A stretch of DNA of 6,497 nucleotides from Peptococcaceae bacterium (GCA_900759105.1 CAAETY010000063.1:1-6497); one strand, 5' to 3'; shown: positions 1-4,431, counted from the stretch's first letter. Program-made: numbers and translations. The notes: a model not told the origin generated them from the sequence alone.

Positions 1-5
1 ATATC

Positions 6-41
6 AAGAATCCCACCTCTGCAAAGGGGTGGGATTCTTTT
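6..41 (+). terminator. Rho-independent terminator of a gene to the left
   Basis: A perfect 12-bp stem (6-17 pairs with 28-39) with a 10-nt loop is followed by a short T run (38-41) on the plus strand. The matching T tract is missing on the other strand, so it most likely ends a plus-strand gene outside the window. The first repeat copy starts about 20 bp after it. Confidence 0.75.
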
Positions 42-60
42 GTTGCGGAGAAAAGGAAGC

Positions 61-242
61 AAAGCCCTCATTCTCTGAATGAGGGGGGACCGCGCTAGTG
101 GTGGGTGATAGCCGGCGGGTCTGGGTGATTGGCAAGGTAGTGCAAGCTTGGGCGCAAGCATGTAAGGTACTCTAATGAGCAAGCGAGTTTTCTATCCTCC
201 ACCGCTCACGCGGTCCCCCTCCTTCCACATGGAAGGAGGCTT
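61..242 (+). repeat. Intergenic repeat R1 (short form, full length)
   Basis: About 181 bp, bounded by imperfect terminal inverted repeats. The left end has hairpin 65-73/77-85 followed by a small ACCGC/GTGGT stem; the right end has ACCGC/GCGGT followed by hairpin 218-226/231-239. Left and right ends can also pair with each other over about 50 bp. It carries one copy of the internal ATTGGCA...GTGCAA motif (about 128-144). In R1 the left hairpin has A70 and T80 where the other copies have T and A, so the pair is kept. No credible protein is encoded. This resembles a MITE or a REP-like element; the family is not identified. Confidence 0.85.
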
Positions 243-301
243 TGGGTAGTGCAACCGCGTAGGGAATTGCTCATGAAAGAAAGCAGTGAGTGATGCACAC
301 A

Positions 302-483
302 AAAGCCCTCTTTCTCTGAAAGAGGGGGGACCGCGCCAGCGGTGGGTGATAGCCGGCGGGTCTAGCTGATTGGCAGGGGAGTGCAAGGATGGGCGCGAGT
401 GTGCAAGATACTCTCATGAGCCAGTGAGTTCTCTATCCTCCACCGCTCACGCGGTCTCCCTCCTTCCACATGGAAGGAGGCTA
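302..483 (+). repeat. Intergenic repeat R2 (short form, full length)
   Basis: Same orientation and nearly the same length as R1, with the left hairpin at 306-314/318-326 and the right CCTCCTTCC/GGAAGGAGG hairpin ending at 480. It has a single internal ATTGGCA...GTGCAA motif. It is separated from R1 by a linker of about 60 bp whose sequence recurs between R4 and R5, so R1-R2 look like part of a head-to-tail array. A short GCGCC/GGCGC hairpin lies just to the right (about 487-499). Confidence 0.85.
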
Positions 484-527
484 TTTGCGCCGTTGGCGCT
501 TGTGGCGTGGGCGCAACCATGCAACGC

Positions 528-585
528 ACACTAACAACCCACCAAGTTCTCTATCCTCCACCGCAAGCGGTCCCCTTCCTTCCAC
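528..585 (+). repeat. Intergenic repeat R3, right-end fragment
   Basis: Only the right end of the element remains: the AAGTTCTCTATCCTCCACCGC segment region, the ACCGC/GCGGT mini-hairpin and the first arm of the terminal hairpin. The second arm (GGAAGGAGG in the other copies) is missing; the sequence runs directly into the A tract of the operon terminator at 586. This looks like a copy broken at the terminator. Confidence 0.75.
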
Positions 586-622
586 AAAAAAACGGCATCT
601 TCTGCAACAGAAGATGCCGTTT
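586..622 (-). terminator. Rho-independent terminator of the amidase operon
   Basis: A perfect 15-bp stem (590-604 with 608-622), 3-nt loop, and seven A residues at 586-592 that read as a T tract on the minus strand. It starts 3 nt after the stop codon of the membrane-protein gene (626-628), so it closes the minus-strand operon. This is the strongest terminator in the window. Confidence 0.93.
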
Positions 623-625
623 GTG

Positions 626-1138
626 TTATTCGTGCTGTAGGACGGTGGTGATAAGGCTAATGAGCCCGGCGGTTGATAGGTAGAGGGCTTGTTGGTCGGC
701 GCCGTTTACGAGCGCCCATTGGCAACAGGCGATGGCGGTTGTGGCAATGAGAGTGGTAACAACAAGGCGTGCCATGCGATATTGGCGACGTTGCTTATCA
801 CGGGATTGCTCTGCTTGTAGAATGGCAAGAGCCAGGCCGGGCGCAATGGCTTCGTATTGGGCGAGGGTTTGCATGTGAGTTTCGCTTTCTGCGGTGGGTT
901 CTGTTGCAAGCCGTATGCCCGCGTAGGCATTGGCAGTGGGCTCGGAGGAATCGCTGTGAGCTGTGGCACCGGCTTCTACAATATTGGCAGGGCTTGCTTG
1001 AATACATTCGATGGGAACAGCGGCGGGATCGGCGTGGGCGGCGTTGTAAAGTCGCCAATCGTTTGTTTGGCAGGCAAGGGCGTTCCTATCAAAGGGCTGA
1101 CTGTGGGCATTGTCATAGGCGGTGTAATCAATGGTCAT
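626..1138 (-). CDS. DUF2335-like small membrane protein, holin candidate
   Basis: 170 aa. The C-terminal half resembles the DUF2335 predicted membrane protein family: an amphipathic stretch LAQYEAIAPGLALAILQAEQ (about 92-111), a basic segment RDKQRRQYRMAR (113-124), then two hydrophobic segments at about 124-144 and 150-167 separated by a short polar turn. The first 85 residues are Ala-rich, hydrophilic and without a recognised domain. No signal peptide is visible; it probably sits in the cytoplasmic membrane with a long cytoplasmic N terminus. The ATG at 1138 is preceded by AAAAGGAGG located inside the last codons of the amidase gene, whose stop is 5 nt upstream; a GTG at 1147 in the same frame is too close to that SD. 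Tight coupling to an amidase lacking a signal peptide suggests a holin-like or accessory role (inference). The DUF2335 assignment is moderate. Confidence 0.75.
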   Translation of the reverse strand: MTIDYTAYDNAHSQPFDRNALACQTNDWRLYNAAHADPAAVPIECIQASPANIVEAGATAHSDSSEPTANAYAGIRLATEPTAESETHMQTLAQYEAIAPGLALAILQAEQSRDKQRRQYRMARLVVTTLIATTAIACCQWALVNGADQQALYLSTAGLISLITTVLQHE

Positions 1139-1143
1139 AGGTA

Positions 1144-1884
1144 TCACGCCTCCTTTTTTGTAGCCATGCGGTGCAAAATTGCCAGCAGCTCTTCGCGCGT
1201 TGGCGCAGTGTGCAGGCGGAAATTGCCGGTTTCGTCACCCACCAGAAATCGGTTGGCAAGCGCCCAATCAACGGCATCCTGTGCCCAAGGGGAAGGCGTG
1301 TTGTCCAGCACAGGTGCGGCCATCGCCGGCATCATTTCGGCGGCGCGAATACGTGCCACACCATCTACAAAGGAATCCCAACCGCCTTCACGTACCAAAA
1401 TTAAACGTGGGCAATATTTACCGCTCCACATTTCATGGGTGTAAAGATTGGTGAGATTGAACGTATCCATCAGCGCCGCCGCCAACGCCATGGCATTGGC
1501 TTCCGCACGCTCATAGGGTGAAGTTTCACAGATTTCAATGCTGATGGTGGCGGCGTTGCCTTTGCCCATACCGTCCCCGGCGTGCCAGCTGATTTCATTA
1601 ATAGGAAGGGTTTGGACGATACGTTGACCGTCAACAAAAAAATGCGCGCCGATATAAAGGGCATCTTGCGCTTCAACATTGGCAAGCCAACTTGCATGGG
1701 CTAGTGCATCAGCCGAAGGGTCGCTGTTGCCGGTATTGTGAATAGTGACACCGATGGGCCCCTCCAATGGCAAATGGGTACGGACGTTGTTGGCACCTCC
1801 TTGAGAGATGACGATTCTTTTCAAAATAGGCACATCACCAAGAAAGTCATCTTGGATCAAGCCGTTTGCAATGGTTAAAGTCAT
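1144..1884 (-). CDS. N-acetylmuramoyl-L-alanine amidase (Amidase_2) with SLH-like C terminus
   Basis: 246 aa. The Amidase_2/PGRP fold spans about residues 44-165 and cleaves the amide bond between N-acetylmuramic acid and L-alanine in peptidoglycan. Probable zinc ligands are H49 (TIHNTGN), H150 (THEMW) and C158 (SGKYCP); E117 (SIEICE) matches the catalytic glutamate of PlyL/XlyA-type enzymes, and K156 precedes the Cys ligand. The WHAGDG motif (100-105) is typical. Residues 196-241 (from TPSPWAQDAVDWALANRF to EELLAILHRM) form an SLH-like module common on clostridial amidases, probably for wall binding. There is no signal peptide, so export or release would depend on a holin, lysis or another route: an endolysin-like trait. 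The ATG at 1884 has a weak SD (AAAGGA) 10 nt upstream; the in-frame TTG at 1893 abuts that SD and is unlikely. The gene lies behind an internal hairpin with a T-rich tract, which should lower its expression. Confidence 0.92.
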   Translation of the reverse strand: MTLTIANGLIQDDFLGDVPILKRIVISQGGANNVRTHLPLEGPIGVTIHNTGNSDPSADALAHASWLANVEAQDALYIGAHFFVDGQRIVQTLPINEISWHAGDGMGKGNAATISIEICETSPYERAEANAMALAAALMDTFNLTNLYTHEMWSGKYCPRLILVREGGWDSFVDGVARIRAAEMMPAMAAPVLDNTPSPWAQDAVDWALANRFLVGDETGNFRLHTAPTREELLAILHRMATKKEA

Positions 1885-1910
1885 GTTTATCAATTCCTTT
1901 CGTGTATGAT

Positions 1911-1943
1911 GAAAAAGAAAAGCGACCCACCATGGGGCCGCTT
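1911..1943 (-). terminator. Internal terminator/attenuator between DUF2922 gene and amidase
   Basis: On the minus strand, 7 nt after the DUF2922 stop codon, AAGCGGCCC pairs with GGGTCGCTT (nine pairs, one G-U; 1920-1943) around a six-base loop and is followed by TTTCTTTTTC (1911-1920). The shape fits an intrinsic terminator of moderate strength. No separate amidase promoter is evident in the 65-nt gap, so partial read-through is the simplest reading. Confidence 0.7.
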
Positions 1944-1949
1944 GTTGGT

Positions 1950-2186
1950 TTACGCTGCCATAGCGGCATCGTTAAAAAGTTGAGTTTCAATGGTTTCTAC
2001 GTAGCTTGCGCTGACAACAGCAGCGTAGCTTTCACCCTTGGAAGTAGCGAACACGCCACTTGCAATAATGCTTTCCATAGCGGTGCGCACCTTTTCGGCT
2101 TCAAGATTTTGTTTAGCATCACTGAGGGTCATGCTGGTCTTGGTACCGGTAGCGGTTGCGAAAATCATTTGCAAATTCTTTGCCAT
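1950..2186 (-). CDS. DUF2922 family protein
   Basis: 78 aa. It matches the usual DUF2922 pattern: an N-terminal beta-rich stretch beginning MAKNLQMIFATATGTKTSM, a helix LEAEKVRTAMESIIASGVF (about 28-46), then GESYAAVVSASYVETIETQ, at the usual family length. It is small, soluble-looking, without signal peptide or membrane segment. The family occurs mainly in Bacillota, commonly next to a DUF1659 gene; its biochemical role is not known to me. The ATG at 2186 is chosen because AAAGGAGGTGAT lies 4 nt upstream; an in-frame GTG at 2195 lies inside that SD. It follows the DUF1659 gene after a 36-nt gap. Confidence 0.88.
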   Translation of the reverse strand: MAKNLQMIFATATGTKTSMTLSDAKQNLEAEKVRTAMESIIASGVFATSKGESYAAVVSASYVETIETQLFNDAAMAA

Positions 2187-2190
2187 ACGT

Positions 2191-2202
2191 ATCACCTCCT
2201 TT
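2191..2202 (-). promoter_or_regulatory. Very strong ribosome binding site of the DUF2922 gene
   Basis: AAAGGAGGTGAT reads 4 nt upstream of the ATG and could pair along almost the full anti-SD of 16S rRNA. It decides the start at 2186 over the GTG embedded in it. It is nearly identical to the site in front of the DUF1659 gene, while the downstream amidase has a much weaker site. Confidence 0.85.
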
Positions 2203-2222
2203 CATATATAGAGCGATGGGTG

Positions 2223-2447
2223 TTAGACTTGTTCGGTCAAAGTGGTTTCATCCACGCGTACAATAGCGGCAGGCGCGGTTTCGAGCAAAGTGCCAATCGC
2301 CTTGACCCCGCTCATCAGGGAGTCGTTATCCACGTTGTTGGCAAGATTGCTAAACGTGCGAGTGGATTGACGCTGTACCCCGTCATCCCCTGTTTTGAGG
2401 GTGACAAGCTTGACCTTGGTATCCTTGTTGGATTCAACAATAGCCAT
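2223..2447 (-). CDS. DUF1659 family protein
   Basis: 74 aa. It matches DUF1659: a short lead, KVKLVTLKTGDDGVQRQSTRTF (17-residue core beta region with a turn), the conserved TFSNL segment, a helix around SLMSGVKAIGTLLE (about 46-59), and a C-terminal strand AAIVRVDETTLTE. Length is typical for the family. No signal peptide or membrane segment; the function is unknown. It is the first gene of the minus-strand operon. The ATG at 2447 is preceded by AAAGGAGGTGA with 5 nt of spacing; the in-frame GTG at 2456 lies inside the SD and is rejected. Paired DUF1659-DUF2922 genes are a familiar arrangement in Bacillota, so the two products probably act together (inference). Confidence 0.88.
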   Translation of the reverse strand: MAIVESNKDTKVKLVTLKTGDDGVQRQSTRTFSNLANNVDNDSLMSGVKAIGTLLETAPAAIVRVDETTLTEQV

Positions 2448-2452
2448 ACAGC

Positions 2453-2463
2453 TCACCTCCTTT
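2453..2463 (-). promoter_or_regulatory. Very strong ribosome binding site of the DUF1659 gene
   Basis: AAAGGAGGTGA lies 5 nt upstream of the ATG at 2447, an extended match to the anti-SD. It settles the start and suggests high translation of the first two operon genes. Confidence 0.85.
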
Positions 2464-2479
2464 CGAAGTAGTGTGCGCC

Positions 2480-2531
2480 GGAGCCGTGCTCCAACGTTGT
2501 ATCTATAGTATGCCGTGCCACCACCAATAAA
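2480..2531 (-). promoter_or_regulatory. Candidate promoter and 5' hairpin of the DUF1659 operon
   Basis: The candidate -10 is TATAGA (2502-2507 on the minus strand) or the overlapping TACTAT (2505-2510). The best-spaced -35 is a poor TTTATT (2526-2531, 18 nt from TATAGA). Just downstream a GGAGC/GCTCC hairpin (2480-2492) would sit near the 5' end of the transcript, with a leader of about 50 nt. The promoter match is weak; the position upstream of the first gene of the operon is the main argument. Confidence 0.35.
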
Positions 2532-2596
2532 TCAGCGGGGGCACCGTGGGTGTATAGTAGGACAAGCGTATGGAAAGAAAATGATGGGTAGCGCAC

Positions 2597-2810
2597 AAAG
2601 CCTCTTTCCCTGAAAGAGGGGGGACCGCGCTAGCGGTGGGTGATAGCCGCCGGGTCTAGCAGATTGGCACGACACTGCAACGTAGAGCACGCAATTGATT
2701 TGCAGAGTGGTGCATTATTGGGTGCGAGTGTGTGGGGTACTCTAACAAGCTAGCGAGTTCTCCATCCTCCACCGCAAGCGGTCCCCCTCCTTCCACATGG
2801 AAGGAGGCTT
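2597..2810 (+). repeat. Intergenic repeat R4 (long form, full length)
   Basis: About 214 bp with the same terminal inverted repeats as R1/R2. It has two internal copies of the ATTGGCA-type motif (near 2662 and 2697, 35 nt apart), the second diverged (GATTTGCA). The left hairpin loop differs (CCC side change) while its stem remains. It lies upstream of the DUF1659 operon promoter region, in the same orientation as all other copies. Confidence 0.85.
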
Positions 2811-2868
2811 GGGTTCGTGCAAGCTCATGGGTCTATTCTATAGAAAGAAGATTGTGGGTGATGCACAC

Positions 2869-3094
2869 TAAAGCCTTCTTTCTCTGAAAGAGGGGGGACC
2901 GCGCTAGCGGTGGGTGATAGCCGGCGGGTCAGGCAGATTGGCAGGAGGGTGCAACGTAGGGCATTCGCATGCAGATTCAGCAGATTTGCAGTACAGTGCA
3001 AGGATGGGAGCAAGTATGCAGGGTATTCTTATGAGATAACGAGTTCTCCATCCTCCACCGCAAGCGGTCCCCCTCCTTCCACATGGAAGGAGGC
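2869..3094 (+). repeat. Intergenic repeat R5 (long form, full length)
   Basis: About 226 bp. Internal motif copies begin at 2933 and 2980, exactly 47 nt apart. The left hairpin has one mismatch (CTTCTTTC against GAAAGAGG). The right terminal hairpin is CCTCCTTCC/GGAAGGAGG. It is joined to R4 by a 58-bp linker resembling the R1-R2 linker, and ends about 22 bp short of the terminator of the regulator gene. Confidence 0.85.
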
Positions 3095-3116
3095 ATAGGC
3101 AGTGCAAGTAGGCAAT

Positions 3117-3150
3117 AAAAAACTCCATCAGTGCAATGTCTGATGGAGTT
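3117..3150 (-). terminator. Terminator overlapping the 3' end of the regulator gene
   Basis: A perfect 10-bp stem (3121-3130 with 3141-3150) and a 10-nt loop, with A residues at 3117-3122 reading as a T run on the minus strand. The TGA stop codon (3128-3130) lies inside the stem, so the last seven codons double as part of the terminator. Confidence 0.85.
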
Positions 3151-3619
3151 GGGGGATGTATTTCGTATGGAGAAGCGTGGCAAAGAGAGTGACAGCTTCG
3201 CGTTTGCGACTGTAGTAGGTGGTTCGTTCGAGGTGCAGATTATCCATGAGAATAACATCCGGCTGAGGCGCTGGGTCAAAGTAGGCAGATTTGAGTATAT
3301 AGTGATACTGCGGACCATTTTGTGGATAACGAGCGATAATGTCGAGTACCTGCCGCATAACATCACACAAAGACTCAGCACCGCTGTGGCTAACAAGTTC
3401 AGGCGCTTTACCACCGCCCATGAGGTTATCGTACAATTGAAGGGCACTGTCAAGGGCATCATGATTATATCCTGTGGAATCGCCTAGCTCAGCAATCCAT
3501 GTTAATCTACCGTACAATCCCAGCAAATGGCGCGTGGCGTCAATCATTTGATTCGGATCTATTGCCAACGCACATAAATTATTTTCCAATTCTTGCATCA
3601 TTAATGTTTTGCGAGCCAT
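3128..3619 (-). CDS. ArpU/RinA-like phage-type transcriptional regulator (putative)
   Basis: 163 aa. The C-terminal part, about residues 103-160, contains YHYILKSAYFDP, then DVILMDNLHLERTTYYSRKR and EAVTLFATLLHTKYIPQL. The LHLERTTYYSRKREA stretch reads as the recognition helix of a sigma-70-region-4-like helix-turn-helix, as in the ArpU and RinA families that activate late phage genes. The N-terminal two thirds are helical-looking without a recognised domain. No membrane segment or signal peptide. The ATG at 3619 is chosen because AAGGA lies 6 nt upstream; the ATG at 3625 touches that SD. It is a single-gene unit with its own terminator, bordered on both sides by intergenic repeats, with no recognisable structural phage genes in the window. 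It could be a prophage remnant or a domesticated regulator. The family call is moderate, the coding call firm. Confidence 0.82.
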   Translation of the reverse strand: MARKTLMMQELENNLCALAIDPNQMIDATRHLLGLYGRLTWIAELGDSTGYNHDALDSALQLYDNLMGGGKAPELVSHSGAESLCDVMRQVLDIIARYPQNGPQYHYILKSAYFDPAPQPDVILMDNLHLERTTYYSRKREAVTLFATLLHTKYIPQLHQTLH

Positions 3620-3820
3620 GTTCATTCCTTCTTTCTAATATATATTAATCGGAAACAATAAATAGAGAATATCCGTTCCCAATACGGCTGTGTTTCCATT
3701 GTAAAGCAATCACACCAGACAATGCAAGCAAATTAGAAGCGTTTGTTCGATGTCGTACTCCAAAGGGAAAAATACGGGACTAGGTTAAGAAAAGGGGACG
3801 ATTGATGGAGTACACCGCAC
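3620..3820 (-). promoter_or_regulatory. Upstream region of the regulator gene with candidate promoter
   Basis: About 200 bp without a gene. The best promoter candidate on the minus strand is -10 TACAAT (3698-3703) with a weak -35 TTGCAT (3722-3727), 18 nt apart, giving a leader of about 70 nt. A 7-bp inverted repeat, TGTTTCC/GGAAACA (3651-3657 and 3691-3697), would begin near the predicted transcript start and could fold in the leader. The rest (3728-3820) shows nothing else recognisable apart from the repeat-flank sequence just before R6. Confidence 0.4.
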
Positions 3821-3909
3821 AAAGCCCTCTTTCTCTGAAAGAGGGGGGGCCGCGCCAGCGGTGGGTGATAGCCGGCGGGTTTGGCTGATTGGCAGGGCAG
3901 TGCAACGAA
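3821..3909 (+). repeat. Intergenic repeat R6, truncated left end
   Basis: It contains the left hairpin (CCCTCTTTC/GAAAGAGGG), the ACCGC-like/GCGGT mini-hairpin (first base changed, GCCGC), the GGGTGATAGCCGGCGGGT block and one ATTGGCAGGGCAGTGCAA motif. It stops at this motif and is directly joined to the start of R7. The right half is missing. Confidence 0.82.
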
Positions 3910-3910
3910 G

Positions 3911-4140
3911 CAAAGCCCTCTTTCTTTGAAAGAGGGGGGACCGCGCTAGCGGTGGGTGATAGCCGTCGGGTCTAGCTGATTGGTAAGACAGTACAACGTA
4001 GGGCACACACATGCAAATCCAGCTAATTGGAAGGGCAGTGCAAGGATGGGAGCGAGTGTGTGGGGGTACTCTTATGAGATAACGAGTTCTCTATCCTCTA
4101 CCGCTGTCGCGGTCCCCCTCCTTCCACATGGAAGGAGGTT
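3911..4140 (+). repeat. Intergenic repeat R7 (long form, full length)
   Basis: About 229 bp, the longest copy. Internal motif copies begin at 3974 and 4021, 47 nt apart. The left hairpin has loop TTT; the right mini-hairpin is ACCGC/GCGGT with loop TGTC. It follows R6 without a linker. Its left flank (GAAGCAAAGCCC) matches that of R1, and its right flank (TAGTGCAAGCGTGTAGGGA) matches the R1 right flank. Confidence 0.86.
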
Positions 4141-4307
4141 TGGGGTAGTGCAAGCGTGTAGGGACTATGTATGAAAGACGGTTTTAATAACAACATTGAT
4201 AAAAAGAAACTTTTTTATATGCATAAAGAGTAGCTACATATCATATACGATAGCAAATAGGTATATACAAACGGATGTTTATACGACAAATTTGCTCTCT
4301 TTGTCAA
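4141..4307. other. AT-rich spacer between repeat R7 and the surface-protein promoter
   Basis: The first 40 bp continue the repeat flank; the rest turns abruptly AT-rich. It contains a TTGATA hexamer (4196-4201) without a convincing partner -10, a weak A/T hairpin around 4201-4216, and a GACAAA/TTTGTC inverted repeat (4285-4290 and 4300-4305). No coding sequence is supported here. Confidence 0.5.
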
Positions 4308-4342
4308 TATATTTTCACTTGAGTTGATTGTGAAAATATAGT
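4308..4342 (+). promoter_or_regulatory. Candidate promoter with overlapping 11-bp inverted repeat (operator candidate)
   Basis: The -35 TTCACT (4314-4319) and the -10 TATAGT (4337-4342) are 17 nt apart, matching consensus at 4/6 and 5/6 positions. A perfect inverted repeat, TATATTTTCAC (4308-4318) and GTGAAAATATA (4330-4340), has an 11-nt spacer, so its half-sites lie 22 bp apart, two helical turns, and cover both promoter boxes. This is the layout of a dimeric repressor site, though an RNA or DNA hairpin is also possible. The predicted leader is about 80-85 nt. Confidence 0.5.
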
Positions 4343-4348
4343 AAACTG

Positions 4349-4431
4349 GTAAGGAAAAGAGAAGAAAAGAAGGAAGAAGAAAAGCTGTGTAAACACAGAT
4401 AACCAATTTTGGAAAGAAAGGTTTGGATAGA
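4349..4431 (+). promoter_or_regulatory. Purine-rich leader and ribosome binding site of the surface-protein gene
   Basis: From 4349 to 4385 the leader is almost entirely A and G, with several AAGGAA/AGAAGG-type stretches. It is followed by a small CTGTG/CACAG hairpin (4385-4398) and then AAAGG (4417-4421), 10 nt before the ATG, the likely SD. The purine-rich tract could act as a ribosome standby site or stabilise the mRNA (inference). Confidence 0.45.

Noticed and set aside
192..386. Open reading frame inside repeats R1-R2 (minus strand), with similar frames at 2825-3013, 2904-3128 and 3785-4012
   Set aside because: They consist of repeat DNA, differ between copies in frame and length, and have no SD or protein-like pattern.
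61..583. CRISPR array, from repeated blocks in the left part
   Set aside because: Units are about 180 bp with palindromic ends and conserved interiors; there are no short direct repeats with unique spacers and no cas genes.
857..1444. 195-codon plus-strand frame antisense to the membrane-protein and amidase genes
   Set aside because: It crosses the boundary of two well-supported minus-strand genes and reads as low-complexity Gly/Ser/Arg; a shadow of their codon bias.
1866..2471. 201-codon plus-strand frame opposite the DUF2922 and DUF1659 genes
   Set aside because: It covers both small genes and their strong SD sites on the opposite strand; no independent support.
2505..2527. Sigma-54 type promoter upstream of the DUF1659 gene, from a TGGCACG match on the minus strand
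   Set aside because: The -24 element looks good, but the required GC of the -12 element is absent at the correct distance.
4196..4217. Terminator-like A/T hairpin (AAAAAG/CTTTTT)
   Set aside because: The stem has almost no G-C pairs and there is no gene just upstream on either strand.
4196..4224. Second promoter upstream of the surface-protein gene using TTGATA
   Set aside because: The -35 is good, but the best -10 at 16-18 nt (TATGCA) matches only half the consensus.
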